A DNA stretch of 64,000 nt from Sphagnum compactum (GCA_965153455.1 OZ234499.1:868001-932000), one strand, 5' to 3'. Shown: positions 1 through 11,095, counted from the first letter of the stretch. A program made the numbers and translations. The notes: a model not told the origin generated them from the letters alone.

Positions 1-381
1 ATGTTTGACCTCAAATGGAAATTGTAAAATAAATGAAGCAACCTTTTGGTTATTCATTCCATCTGCATTTTTCTTTTCCTACTTACTTGCCTACCTACAC
101 AAGTAGGTGGGTGCTAGTTATCTACCTACCTAGGTAAATAGATTTGAATTTTCTTGAAACTTTTAATTTCTGAAAAAGTTGAAAATAAAATAAAATGATG
201 TTGATTAAATAATTCAAAAATTCAAAAAATTCATAGTTGTCAATATGTTAATGAATTTACTTGTTTGTATCAACTCGTTGCCTATCACTAAACAATTGAG
301 GAATTCATTAGGACCAAAATTCACGTAATTAATTACAACACCTAATGAATTCATTAATGGATTTGGACTCATTATGTACTA

Positions 382-1410
382 ATGTATAGAGTGTTAGACA
401 CCTTGGGAACTTATGAAGCAAAGGTACATAGAAGCACCTATTTTGATACCCCAAACTTGCAAGTAGAATTTCATTTTCACACATATGTTTCATTATTAAT
501 AATAGGTGTTATAAAAGCTCAAGATGTTACAAGGAAACATGATCAACCTATAGTATATGCATCCAAATTACCAAACCGTGTAGAAAAGGAAATTATAATA
601 GTAAAAAACTTGATGCATTAATTATGGTGTTTGCATTGCACAAGTTTAAACATTATTTCCTAGGCAACAAATTTGTATTTTATGTAGATCACATGGCATT
701 GGTCAATTTAGTTTAAAAACCATAGGTCTTAGGGAGAATTATAAAATCTGGCTGTAGTTTATTTGAAAATATGAATTTACTATGGTGTATAAGTCACAAC
801 ATACCCATTTGATAGCAAATGCATTGTTCAAACTACCAAATTCCAAAACACCCATGGGAATACATGGTCAAACAACAAATGCAATGTTGTTCCAAATGCA
901 ACCAATGTGGCTAAAAGATATCAAGGAATTTCTATAGACAAAACGCATGTTAAAGACATTAAGTACAACTTAGAAACAAGAATTTGGCTAAAAAAACAAA
1001 ATTATTCACATTGAAAGATGGAGTATTTTATTGATTAAGTCAAGACAACAAACTCCACAAATGTGTGCAAAAAAAATAGAAGTTAGTTTTTGAGAACTTC
1101 ATGAGGGGGTTGCAAAAGGTCATTTTGTAGTAGATATAACAACAAAGAATATCCTTAATGCAAGACATTAATGGCCAACATTATTCAAGGATGCAAATAA
1201 TTTTTGCAAATATTGCGATATTTGCCATAATATTACAAGACTTAGAATGCAAAGTCTAGTAAAATTAGTGATTACACTTCTTGAAAAACCATTCATGTAA
1301 TGTGGACGATTTTGTTAGGCCAATCAAACCAGCTAGACAATTCACAAGGAACAAATACATATTAGTGGCTACAAATCGCTACTACAATTCATGGTTTTTC
1401 TTACTAAGTT
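382..1410 (+). pseudogene. Ty3/gypsy pol remnant: RNase H and integrase N-terminus (copy A)
   Basis: The open frame at 382-621 reads as the start of a gypsy RNase H domain, with HDQPIVYASKLPN visible. A frameshift follows, and the next frame continues with FALHKFKHY and FYVDHMALVNLV to about 720. At 1090-1410 broken frames give the integrase zinc-binding region (GHFVVD, then CKYCDICHN) and the start of the core (TRNKYILVATN). The catalytic aspartate of the RNase H start is missing (HTYVS where families have HTDAS). The integrase core breaks off near 1420, where a tRNA-like repeat begins. It cannot code for a working enzyme. Confidence 0.8.
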
Positions 1411-1424
1411 TTCTAATAAAAAAC

Positions 1425-1645
1425 CTAACATAATTTAACTCACTAGTTTAGCCTACCTAACCTCACCTCACCTCACCAAATTACTTTAGCCTAACCTATC
1501 TACCTTAACCCTTTAAGCATTTACATAGGTTGCAAGTATAAAAAATTGAACCCCAAACTTTCACAATGATAAACCAAGTCCTTACCAATGGACTACACCA
1601 TCAAAGGTATTCAACCTTTGTTAAGTTTTTCACTTCACATGTTTG
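1425..1645 (-). mobile_element. SINE-like repeat with tRNA-type A and B boxes (copy A)
   Basis: On the minus strand 1598-1581 reads TAGTCCATTGGTAAGG, close to a tRNA A box, and 1556-1545 reads TTGGGGTTCAATT, close to a B box, about 30 bases apart as in pol III internal promoters. The sequence downstream on that strand is rich in TAGGTTAGG and GGTAGG words. The same head occurs at about 5880-5930 and 62480-62530 in the same orientation, and relatives occur at 4.8, 7.3, 48.7 and 49.2 kb. It interrupts the integrase remnant. The pol III reading is inferred; the box matches are imperfect. Confidence 0.55.
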
Positions 1646-1654
1646 TTTCACATC

Positions 1655-2225
1655 AATAAACATAATGATTAAACTTAAATGACAACTAGTGTTTAAAAAT
1701 AAGTTAAACATAATGGCTAAATCAAGTGCCTAAACTTAATGACTTAATGTAATGGCTAAACATTGGTTAAACCTAGGTGATAACTAGTGATTAAAATTAA
1801 GCTAAATATAATGGCTAAATCAAATGGCTAAACTTAGTGGTTTAATGTAGTGGCTAAACATATTGGCTAAACCTAATGGTTAATTATGACTAAACCTTGG
1901 CTAAACATAGTGGTTAAACCTAGTTGATAAACTTAATGGCTAAAATTCATGTTTAAACTTTGGTTAAATTTAGTGACTAAACATAATTATTAAACCTTGG
2001 TTAAATCTACTATTTAAACATAATGCCTAAGCCTTGGCTAAAAATAGTGGCCAAATTCAGGCTAAAACTTGATGATTAAATCTAACAGCTAAACATAATG
2101 ATTAAACTTTGGTTACACATAGTGGCTAAATTTAAGGTTAAACCTAGTAGTTAAACATTATGGATAAATATAAGTTAAACCTAGTGGTTAAACATAATGA
2201 TTAAACCTAAACTAAACCTAGTGAG
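1655..2225. repeat. Degenerate short-unit array of TGGCTAAAC type (copy A)
   Basis: About 570 bases made of loosely repeated words such as TGGCTAAACATAATG, GGTTAAACCTAGTGG and TGATTAAACC. No exact period is kept; unit lengths vary around 18-25 bases. The array begins right beside the 5' side of the minus-strand tRNA-like head and is shared with copy B at about 62590-63140. A similar array with GGCTAAATTAAATTA words lies inside the CACTA element at 19.6-20.05 kb. Confidence 0.75.
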
Positions 2226-2504
2226 CGAGTCTATGTCATTGGCATGGAAAAAACTAAACAATAAGATTTCCAAACCGTATGAACGAAAGCAGGTTTAGTT
2301 AGAAATACAAGTCACAAAATAAGAAAATCAAAAAGAAAAATCACAATATGTGTACAATGTGAATCATGGTTGTTAAAATCAACGTGATGTGCCCATTTTG
2401 CATTGGGCGTCATGTTGGCATCCATCCTGACGCATCCATCAAGACAAATGCAACAAAATCCTTGGTCGCATTAAAGTTCCCTTCATTATGATTAGCGATT
2501 GAAA

Positions 2505-2960
2505 ATGGATTTTAGTCACCAATTGTATGGTGACCAAAAATTTTTAGTTGCCATTTTTTTAATGTGTCATTATGGCTTTACCATTTACATGAAAAAATAT
2601 CTTAAGGCAAAAGAAAATTTATGGAAATTCCAATATTTCACCATGCAAAAATACGATCTTTACAAAAAATCCTCTAAAAGAAACCAAACTCCTTTAAAAT
2701 ATCACAATTCTATCACTAATTCAATCCCAAGTTTCACACAAGCCACAATATCATCTTTCAAAAATCTTCATATAAAAATAGACCTACTACATGGGGGCCA
2801 AAATCCTATTAAGCTACTATATTCCATAATGAATCTAACACAATATCTCTGCCTTGGTAGGAAATGCCAAAACAAAAGTATACAAAATGAATGCTTTGTA
2901 AAGTTTGCATTAAGAAATGTTGTTTTAAATGAACTTTTATTGAGGGTTCACATTATTTGA
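2505..2960 (+). CDS. Open frame of unknown nature within the duplication
   Basis: An ATG-initiated frame of 151 codons, beginning MDFSHQLYGDQK. I recognise no family or motif. It is rich in Lys, Asn, Ile and Phe, as expected of translated AT-rich DNA. In copy B the same stretch carries a frameshift near 63510, so the reading frame is not conserved between copies, and its last residues here come from the non-duplicated sequence beyond 2943. The open frame contains a small hairpin, GTCACCA/TGGTGAC, near 2515-2534. Chance openness is the likeliest explanation. Confidence 0.15.
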   Translation: MDFSHQLYGDQKFLVAIFLMCHYGFTIYMKKYLKAKENLWKFQYFTMQKYDLYKKSSKRNQTPLKYHNSITNSIPSFTQATISSFKNLHIKIDLLHGGQNPIKLLYSIMNLTQYLCLGRKCQNKSIQNECFVKFALRNVVLNELLLRVHII

Positions 2961-3039
2961 GGGACCAAGGAGCGCGTCACCAAGTCTCCCACTTTTGTGA
3001 GTGTGGGTTGCCTCCCCACATTTTGCCCAAAGTGGGGTT

Positions 3040-4015
3040 GCGACAAATAGCCATTAATATAACAACCAATAATAAGCACCAATATCCACGAATAGAATAT
3101 CCACCAATAGCCATTAATAAAATAGCCATCAATAACCATCAATAACCATTAATAAAATAACCACCAATAGTCATTAATAGAATAACCACCAATAGCCATT
3201 AATAGAATAACCACCAATAGTCATTAATAGAATAACTATAATAGCCATTAATAGAATAACCACTAATAGCCATTAATAAAATAACCAGCGATAGCCATTA
3301 ATAGAACAACCACCAATAGCCATTAATAGAATAACCACCAATAGCCATTAATAGAATAACCACCAATAGCCATTAATATAATAACCACCAATAGCCATCA
3401 ATATAATAACCACTAATAGCCATTAATGGAGTAATCATCAATAGCCATTCATAGAATAATCAGCAATAACCATTAATAGAATAACCACCAATGGCCATTA
3501 ATAGAATAACACCAATAGCCATTAATAAAATAAGCACCAATTGCCATTAATAAAAGAGCCATCAATAACCATTAATAGAATAAACACCAATAGCCATTAA
3601 TAGAATAACCACCAATAGCCATTAATAGAATAACCACCAATAGCTATTAATCGAATAACCATCAATAACCATTAATAAAATAACCACCAATAACCATTAA
3701 TAAAATAACCATTAATAAAATAGCCATCAATAGCCATCAATAGCCACCAATAGAATAACCACCAATAGAATAACCACCAATAACCACCAATAGAATAACC
3801 ACCAATAACCACTAATAGAATAACCACCAATAACCACCAATAGAATAACCACCAATAACCACTAATAGAATAACCACCAATAACCACCAATAGAATAACC
3901 ACCAATAACCACTAATAGAATACCCACCAATAATTATTAATAGAATAACCACCAACAGCCACTAATAGAATACCCACCAATAATTATTAATAGATTAACC
4001 ACTGATAGGCATTAA
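3040..4015. repeat. 25-bp satellite array
   Basis: About 970 bases of a tandem repeat with a 25-base unit made of AATAGAATAACCACC followed by AATAGCCATT, repeated roughly 38 times with point changes. From about 3740 to 3960 the unit changes to AATAGAATAACCACC plus AATAACCACC, so two higher-order variants exist. Long open frames on the minus strand here (YWWLFYWWL-like translations) are products of the repeat, since 25 is not a multiple of three. The array decays into looser AATAACCTAGG words up to 4460. A related array occurs at 48240-48440. Confidence 0.95.
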
Positions 4016-4800
4016 TAGCTACCACAATAATAGGTACTAATATGCATTATAACCACTAATAACCCTAATAAAAGAACAACCAATAGCCATATATTAAAAT
4101 TGCTTAGGATTGCCAAAAATAATCTATGGTGAAATAATTTATAATAGACAAAAGCAACTTTAGGTGAAATACACTATAATAACCTAGAATTGCCAATAAT
4201 AACATAAGATGAACTATATTTCAATAGCCAAAAGTAACTTATAATAGCTGCAAGTACTCTGAATTGAAATAATTTACAATAGCAAAAAATAACATAGAAT
4301 AACCAAAAAAACTTTATAATAGCTAAAAATAGCCTAAGGTGAAATAAGCTAAAATAACCAAAAGTAATTTAAAACAACCCAAAAGTAACCTAGGGTGAAA
4401 TAACAAAAAATAACCACAAGTAATTGAAAATAGCCATAAATAGCCAAAAATAATGTAGTGTGAAATAATTTAAATTAACGAAAAATGGTCATATAATAAT
4501 TGAAAGTAGTTTAATTTAGGTAATATTATTATATCAACAAAAAAAATCATTTATTATTTAAAAAAATTGAAAGAATGATCATTGAAATGTTATTGAATAA
4601 TGATATTCAACTTTTTTTTTGTTCAAATGATTTTAAACTTTCAAAAAGAAATACATGTAATTATGTACATTATTGAATTTTAAAAAAAAATAAACTCGAA
4701 TCATTTCAAATTTCGATAAGATATGAATTTTCAAAGTTTATGTTTTTGTAATGTTTAAAATGAAGTATTTGATAAATAGAATGTAATGTAACATATTACC
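4016..4800. other. Degenerate AATAACC-rich tract and AT-rich spacer
   Basis: From 4016 to about 4460 the satellite dissolves into words such as AATAACCTAGGGTGAAATAA and CAAAAGTAAC. From 4460 to 4800 the sequence is plain AT-rich DNA with poly-A and poly-T runs and no open frame. The same order (array, loose AATAACC words, AT spacer, tRNA-like head) recurs at 47.8-48.7 kb. Confidence 0.6.
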
Positions 4801-5308
4801 ACAACAAGTGGGGTGGCTTGATGGTAAGGGTGTTTGCTCCCATTCCAAAGGTCAAGGGATTAAACCTCATGAGTGGTGTTGAGTGTGGTCAATAATGGTA
4901 TGTTGATTGAATATTCTCCTATTGAATTTTTAGACTAGGTGCTTAGGTTGAAAACGTGACCTACTTACCTAGGCTAAGTTTTTAACATAGCCTAGGTAAT
5001 GACACGTGTCAATAAATCATAGGTTAAAAAAATCATGAATTTATCAATAATATTATATATTAAATAATTAAATTTTAATTGATTTCCATGCTGGTTAGTT
5101 AATTAATTAACAAGTGAATGGTTTGATAAATTTGTATTTCACTTGAGAGTAACCTTGTTTCACTAGGTACTAATGAAACAATTCATTGTCCGTAGCAACT
5201 AGTCCCTGTTTACAAGGGGGTTAAACAATTTCACTAGGTAAAAATGTCCAAATTCATTCAAAATCTAATGAAACCCAGAGTGAACTAGGATGCATTTTGT
5301 AGTAGTGT
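4800..5308 (+). mobile_element. SINE-like head and body ending in a CACTA-like terminus
   Basis: 4810-4830 reads GTGGCTTGATGGTAAGG (A-box-like) and 4853-4869 reads CAAGGGATTAAACCTC (B-box-like). The body includes GACACGTGTCAATAAA at about 4992 and AAATTCATTCAAAATCTA at about 5252, both shared with the element ending near 48940. The right end, TTTTGTAGTAGTG at 5295-5307, is the reverse complement of CACTACTACAAAA, which resembles CACTA transposon ends. No matching left end was found. Assignment as a SINE or as cargo of a CACTA-like element is unresolved. Confidence 0.45.
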
Positions 5309-5470
5309 ACCTTACCTACATACCTATTCACATATACCTATTTACTTACCCTACCTACTTACCTACCCACTCACCCTACCTTATTTAAAACATATCTATT
5401 TACCTTACATACTTACTTTAACAAATAATTGACCATCTACCTATTTACCTACCTATTTAATTATAGTAGA
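5309..5470. repeat. CCTA-rich simple repeat
   Basis: Irregular repeats of CTACCTA, TTACCTA and CTACTTACCTACC dominate this stretch. It has no coding potential. Similar words fill 6720-7010 and, on the opposite strand, 6000-6425. The remaining bases up to about 5740 are AT-rich with no recognisable feature. Confidence 0.65.
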
Positions 5471-5739
5471 AGAATTTTTTTAATCTATCCATATATGATT
5501 GATTTTGTGATCATACTATACATATATGACTTAGAAGCCCTTAGTTGTAACGAATAAATAATAAAGGACAAATAGTCATTTAATATTTGACATAGCACTT
5601 TTCATCTTATATTCATTAATAACAAGTCATAGAAGACAAACCATATATAATATTGAGGTGTCATATCATGAATGATAAAAATATGATCAACATACACAAA
5701 ATATTTTTATAGGTAGGTAGGTAACAAGTTTAAGTAGGT

Positions 5740-5965
5740 CAAAATAGGTAAGCAGGTAGGTAGTAGCTTAACCTACCTAACCTGATTTATGTAACCTATG
5801 TAACCTACCTATGTAACTACTTTTGTCTAGCCTACTTACCTTAACCCCTTTAAAATGCACATAGGTTGTAAATATTAGGAATTGAACCTTTCACCTTCAC
5901 ATGATAAACCAAGTCCTTACCAATGGATTATAACATCAAAAGGTGTCGAATTTTGGTCAAGTTTT
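5740..5965 (-). mobile_element. SINE-like repeat, tRNA-type head
   Basis: Reading the minus strand, 5933-5914 gives an A-box-like word ending CCATTGGTAAGG, and 5890-5881 gives AAGGTTCAAT (B-box-like). The following tail contains GGTTAAGGTAAG and TAGGTAGG words down to about 5745. It closely matches the heads at 1545-1600 and 62476-62530. As in those copies, its 5' side abuts an array, here the GGTA array from 6000 onward. Confidence 0.55.
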
Positions 5966-5988
5966 TTATTTGACATGTTTATTTCATA

Positions 5989-6719
5989 TCACTACAAGAC
6001 TATGAGGTAGATAGGTAGGAAGTAGGTAGGTGAGTAGGTGGGTCATGTGTGGGTGGGTAGGTGGGAGGGTAGGAAGTAAGTAGGTATGTAGGTAGGTGGA
6101 TGGGTAAGTGGGTAGGTAGGTAAGTAAGCAAGTAGGTGGGTGGGTTGGTGGGTAAATAAGTGGGTAGTAAGTAGGTAGGTGGGTGGGTAGGTAAGTGGGT
6201 AGTAGGTAGGTAGGTGGGTGGGTAGGTAAGTGGGTAGTAGGTAGGTAGGTGGGTGGATAAGTTAGTGGGTAGGAGGTGGGTAGGTAGGTAGGTGGTGGAT
6301 GGGTCGATTTGTGGGTATGTGGTAGGTAGGTTTGTGATTGGTAGGTGATTTGGTGGGTAACAAATAGGTAGGTTGATAAATGGGTGGGTAGGCAAATAAG
6401 TAGGTACACATGTAGGTGGGAGGTGGGGGAAGGGTTGTTTATGTTCATATCAAATGACTTATAATTATTTTTTAATCATTATAATGACAATCGAACATCC
6501 ATGTCACATTGTCATCAGTCACCAATGCCACATAGATGAAATAAAAATGATGAAAACTAACATCCCCCATCTTGTTACCACTTCATCATCTACTAGTCAC
6601 ATGCCCCACTAATGTATGACTATAACTTTTTACACATAGGATCCGAAGTCATACATATAGTCATTTAGGACTCGTAGTCATAGATTTCTTAGTTACAAAG
6701 GACAAAATTTCTTCTAGTG
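5989..6719. mobile_element. CACTA-like non-autonomous element carrying a GGTA array
   Basis: The left end is CACTACAAGACTATGAGG near 5990. The right end is TTTCTTCTAGTG near 6718, reverse complement CACTAGAAGAAA. This is a weak pair of CACTA-type ends enclosing about 730 bases. Near the right end the words AGTCATACATATAGTCAT, TGACTATAAC and GTAGTCATAG recur and could be subterminal repeats. The candidate 3-bp flanks (TAT and TTA) do not match, so the limits are uncertain. There is no transposase coding. Confidence 0.35.
6000..6425. repeat. GGTA/GGTGGGTA simple-sequence array
   Basis: About 425 bases of TAGGTAGGTGGGTGGGTAGG words with occasional AAGTGGGTAGTA blocks of roughly 48 bases, for example 6165-6250. 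The strand bias is strong: G and T on the plus strand. The long Pro-Thr-Tyr-Leu open frames on the minus strand are simply this repeat read in two frames and are not genes. Confidence 0.9.
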
Positions 6720-7130
6720 TTACCTTAACCTCCCTAACTCCCTACCTACCCTAACAACCTATTTACATACCTACCTACATACCTACCCACCTATACCTAT
6801 TTATTTTCCCTACCTATTTTCCTACCCACTTGCCATACCCTACTTAATTAAAACATACCTATTTATTTTACTTACATACCTACCTCAAACAATTAACTAG
6901 CCAACCTACTACCTACCCACCTACCCACCTAAACCTATTTTCTTACCCTAGGTCCATTACGTACCAACTTATACCTACCTACTTATACCTACCTCCCTAA
7001 CTACGTCCTACTAATTTACTAGGCAACTATAATTATATTTAGGTTTATTAACTAGCTATTAGTTATTATTTAGGTAACTAGGTAGGTTTATTAATTAGGT
7101 AGCATATATCACCTAGCTACTACACAATTT
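6720..7130. repeat. CCTA-rich simple repeats
   Basis: Irregular CTACCTACC, TTACATACCTACC and TAGGTAACTAGG words run through this stretch, ending in ATTAGGTAGC near 7100. There are no open frames. It lies on the 5' side of the tRNA-like head at 7279, repeating the array-then-head arrangement seen elsewhere in the window. Confidence 0.6.
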
Positions 7131-7264
7131 TTAACCACTGCATATTAATTAGTATGCATTTGATTCATTTGTATAGACATAAAGAAGAAAATGCATTTCA
7201 AAGTTTGAATGTTGAAAAAGATTTGAAATGGAACATGTTAATAGCAAAGTTTCAAAAAACTTAT

Positions 7265-7445
7265 CACAATATAAAGGTGTGGTGAGTTGGTTAAAGACTT
7301 GGTAAGTACATGTGGCCAAAGAGGTTGAGGGTTCAACTCCTATTGCCTAGGGGAATATGTGAAAATGGTGTACAACCCTAGGCTATGGACTATGTGGCTA
7401 CCCACCACGAGCTAGGTGGGTAGTTAACATTTACCTATGAACCTA
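7265..7445 (+). mobile_element. SINE-like repeat, tRNA-type head
   Basis: 7279-7297 reads TGGTGAGTTGGTTAAAG (A-box-like) and 7327-7341 reads GAGGGTTCAACTCCT, one base from a consensus B box. The tail contains GCTAGGTGGGTAG. The box spacing of about 33 bases fits a tRNA-type internal promoter. No mature tRNA cloverleaf can be drawn convincingly, so this is a repeat and not a tRNA gene. Confidence 0.5.
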
Positions 7446-8129
7446 TTTTATGACCCACTTACATTTAATTAAAAAGTTTGAGTACAAATTTTTAAAATTA
7501 AAAATTAGACCCAAAAACATTACTTCCCAAAAAATTTGTTGGCCGATTTGACTAATCAAATAGCCCACAACTCGACTAGTCAAAAAGACCACCAGTCAAA
7601 TTGGTCTTGACCAAAATGATTGAGATGGGTTTTTTTACTAGTGTCCGATAGGGGTACTTTTTGGTCAAAATTTCCAATCAAAAAATCATAATTTGTAACA
7701 GTGTGTGTTGGTTGCAATGGTAGATTCAATGGAGATTGAAATCTTCATTGAGAATGGGGTAGTTCCCTTGGCCTTGTTTGTGGAAGATGTAAAGGTTGTT
7801 GTCCATGACCATACATTTTCAAATAAGTTCAAACTTTAAATCAATTCCATTTTGTTGGAGAAAATGGTACCAAATATTATGGGAGAAATAACATGGGCCC
7901 TTTTGCAAAAGCCCATTTAGAATGCTTTTGAAAGAGAATGAGACCTTTCACTACGCAGGTATCAATTTATTGGTGAAGAAAGGAACATATCTCAACTGAA
8001 ATTGGAGGCATCAAGATTTGGCAAAGTAAAAGTAGAACCAATGATCCTTGAGTTGAGTGATTCTATAGGTGAGGATGTACATGAGGTTTAGATCCAATTA
8101 TGTTGCAATCGTCATCATATCAAAGTCTT
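7446..8129. other. Unassigned stretch
   Basis: No supported gene. At 7672-7689 ATAATTTGTAACAGTG is the reverse complement of CACTGTTACAAAT, a possible CACTA-like end without a partner. From about 7719 a broken plus-strand frame (starting near MVDSMEIEIFIENG and soon hitting stops) could be the front of the transposase-like pseudogene downstream, but I recognise nothing in it. Confidence 0.3.
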
Positions 8130-10455
8130 TCGTGTTTGGATGTTGATGTTCAAGAGATTTTAAGCATTATTTCGTGTTTGAAATGATTAGCATTTGCAAA
8201 TGTTCTTAGGAGCAAATTGTGCCATCTAGATTATGATGTCAGTTCTAGGAAAATTGTGTAATATCTACCTCCCAAGTTTAATGGAGATGTTATGTTGGAA
8301 TTGCCACCATTGAAATCTTTTTGTGGTTTGGTAGGTTTGATACAAGGCATGGACAAGAAAACATAATGGTCACCCTTGGTGTAGAACAAAAACTACAAAC
8401 ATCAAGAATAATGATGGCTTGAATTTGGATGTTCTTCTTGTGTTGGTCATGTTTCTTGTCAAAATTTACAATGTGTTTACTATGTAAGGAACAATGTTTA
8501 CAATGAACCTCATGGGAAGGAGTTGCAAAAAATCCTTTAGAAGTAGGAGAAAAACTTCCAATTAAATACTATTTTTTTTGTATAGACATTGTAAGCTTCC
8601 ACCAAAGTGCATGGCAAGGTGTTTGGCCAAAATGTATTATATTTTATGTCAATCAAAAACCATGACACAAGCTTATGTCCACCTTGGGAACTATGAAGAT
8701 CTAGTTGTTGCAAGACCTTCCCAATAAAACAAACAACTACATATGATTTCACAAGACAAGAATACAAAAAATCACCCACTACCACACCTTTTGCCATAGC
8801 CATGTCCACTAGTAAGGCATTTCTTGGGTCTAAAATTATTGGCCCAAATGATGGATTATAATCCAAAGCGCAAGGTGTGGAGTTCGATTTATTGTTAGAA
8901 GAGTTTTCGCCTTTGAGCTTTTGAAACATTTGAAACCAAGTGAATAATCTTAAGCTTGGTAGTGGAACCAAAGGTTCTATTGATCAAATATTGGACTTGA
9001 AGAGGTGATGCTTGTATGATTACATCCAAGACAACATCTTCCTTGGTCAAAGTAACCCTAATAGCTTTTTAATCAAGATGTTTACTTATGGTATTACTAA
9101 AGCACATGTAACCAATAAACGATTTGGAAAGAGTGTGGTTGATGTTTGATCGCTACATATGTGCGATAGTGGACAACCATGGTTTTCCATGTTTATGATA
9201 TATTTTATTGTCACATTTTAATCATTGCAATTTGTGACATGCAATTTGAGGATGTGGATTCACATATGTTGATGGGAAAACTTTCATATATCATGAAAAA
9301 ATGGTGTGTTGAATGTGAATTTCAAAATATTCATGGTAGATTTGCTTAATCTAATTTCAATGTAGTGGGGATATTGTTTAGGAATGGTGACCTTAACTTC
9401 CCTATGGAAAATGGAGAGTGTACATGTCTTTACCATTAGGTTCAATCTTTTGATTGACATACAAAAAAGTTGATACACCTTGAATTTTGTGATCAACACA
9501 TGTAAGTTTGTCATGAGTATAAGAATGCCCTAACATTAACTTCTATAGAAGTGAGATGCCAAACTATTCTTGTTTGGTGGTTATCATTTGGTGCTACATT
9601 TAAAAACAACAGTCATGAACTGAATGATTGGCTTGCCTATTGGCACTTTCATTGTCCTTAATGGGGGGAATATGCTAGAAGAATGAATTTCCCTTGGCTC
9701 CTATTGATTGTTTAATTATTGTTGATTTTTTCATATTTTCTTGTGTTTTGAAATTACATTTCTCCAAATGTAACATACAAATTTTCTTTTTGTAGACCAT
9801 GGATGTGCAAGAAGGTGCTAACATTCCAACATGCAATTTGACAAAAATTGTGCATCATGCAAAATCCATGCAATTTAGCAAAAGTCTATTGAACTTTATG
9901 ATACAACAATTGGTGACTTCATTCGAACACATCTTCAACAAACATGGCATAGAGATTATCTCATGAAAAGAAGTAAAGGACATGGTCTTGACAATTATGA
10001 GATACGTTTATGACCAACAAATCAATTAGGTGACCCTTGCAAAATGGCATAAATCCTCAACAACATTACATCCTCTTCTTCCTTTCAAAGCAAAACAATA
10101 GGCCTTGAAGGGGGAAAAAGGATTGGGACATGTAAATGAAAATTTGGAACTCCACTAGGTTCTATTGGAGATTCACATTGAAATGATCGAGATAATTTTT
10201 TTTGTTTCTCATCGACATGCACTAATGTTTCACAATTTTTCACAACATGTCATGCTTCCATCATTTTCACAATGTGATTCTACTGTAAACATGGGATCCA
10301 ATATTGATCAATCTACAAATGTGGCATCCATTCCTCCAAGCCAAACAATCTTTGGCAACAATGTAATTGGACCATCCATCTTGCATGTTGTAAAGACAAA
10401 TTGCATTAAAATAAGATGGCATATTGAACGCACAAGACCAATTTCTAAGGTGTAA
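8130..10455 (+). pseudogene. Transposase-like pseudogene of an unassigned plant family
   Basis: Broken plus-strand frames follow one another in a consistent order. Near 8250 there is RKIV then YLPPKFNGDVMLELPP, followed by GMDKK. Near 8420-8500 there is CSSCVGHVSCQNLQC, a cysteine-rich zinc-binding-like segment. At 8590-8700 come CMARCLAKMYYI and YVHLG. At 9240-9500 come CDMQFEDVDSHMLM and ECTCLYH. At 9560-9640 come WWLSFGATFKN and NDWLAYWHFHCP. Near 9800 there is GANIPTCNL, with a longer open stretch at 10165-10455. I recall this order from uncharacterised transposase-like proteins of land plants; that is memory and not a search. Many stops and frameshifts make it dead. The minus-strand frame at 8537-8971 is a shadow. 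Confidence 0.55.
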
Positions 10456-10722
10456 TGTACTACAATTCATGTACTTTTTAGAAAGAAATGCAAGGCACCC
10501 ATTACAAGGGGAAGAATGGGACCCCTGCCTTAACATAGTCGGGTCTATTTTAACCTAAAGCTCTTTTGGAGTGATAAGATCATAAGTTTTGGTTTTGTGT
10601 AGATGATATCCATAGATGTGCCAAAGGTGTAGTTCAAACATGAGTCCTTGAACATCCATCTTTGCCCACTATATGGCTAGTGGTGTCAAACACAAGTCTC
10701 ACACCCAATGAAATATTGAATT

Positions 10723-11095
10723 TTGAAGAAGCATGTTTTTGTTCACCAAAACCTTCACTCCCACCCAGAGATCTTTTCAGGTTCTCGCCATGATCCATTG
10801 AAGCTGATGATCAACACCAAGAACCGTCGTCACCTGGTGCAGGGCAAGCTTGCCCCATCAAAATGTGTTGGGAAATTTGTTCCACAAAATGAGCCAAATG
10901 AACTTTATGATTGCAAATGGGAGATAACCAATTTGATGGAAACCTCCTCTTGGGATTGGATGTTTGTACACAATTCCAACTAACTTGTGAGGTTAGCAGA
11001 GGGATAAGAGCCAATGCAAAATCAGTACCCAACATCTCTAGTCCAATAGCTTACTCCCCAATTGGATTTGGCAACAAATTGCTGAATAATTAATG
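10723..11095 (+). pseudogene. Gene-like fragment, unknown
   Basis: Two overlapping plus-strand frames (10723-10983 and 10911-11093) have more balanced composition than the surroundings. The first reads HPEIFSGSRHDPLKLM and ends MFVHNSN; the second, shifted by one base, continues LLLGLDVCTQFQL. The overlap suggests one ancestral frame broken by an indel near 10950, or two exons. The track's first codon is not an ATG (TTG). The motif SSWDWMFV is reminiscent of N-termini of some plant transcription factors, but this is too weak for a call. 10456-10722 holds nothing recognisable. Confidence 0.25.

Larger units (their letters stand above)
1..2943 (+). repeat. Direct duplicated segment, copy A
   Basis: The first 2943 bases match 60929-63860 in the same orientation, differing by scattered substitutions and a few small indels (one of about 18 bp near 2145). 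Both copies contain the same stops and frameshifts in the RNase H and integrase remnants, the same tRNA-like head and the same array of TGGCTAAAC-type units. The match ends sharply at 2943. Its left limit is outside the window, because base 1 already matches. Shared lesions show that the segment was copied after it had decayed. It may be a segmental duplication, a mobilised non-autonomous element or an assembly artefact. Confidence 0.93.

Noticed and set aside
3672-3905. Minus-strand open frame with YWWLFYWWL repeats
   Set aside because: It is the 25-bp satellite read in one frame; with a non-triplet unit the translation is accidental.
1655-4460. CRISPR-like array
   Set aside because: Repeats are contiguous tandem units without unique spacers, and the genome is a plant's.
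4800-4900. tRNA gene
   Set aside because: A- and B-box-like words are present but no acceptor stem or anticodon arm pairs; the same holds for the heads at 1.6, 5.9, 7.3, 48.7, 49.2 and 62.5 kb.
5984-6448. Two overlapping minus-strand frames rich in Pro-Thr-Tyr-Leu, like a cell-wall protein
   Set aside because: Both are readings of the GGTA/GGTGGGTA simple repeat in different frames, and there is no signal peptide, start context or flanking gene structure.
8537-8971. 144-codon minus-strand open frame
   Set aside because: The plus strand here carries ordered blocks of the transposase-like pseudogene (CMARCLAKMYYI, YVHLG), so this frame is an antisense shadow.
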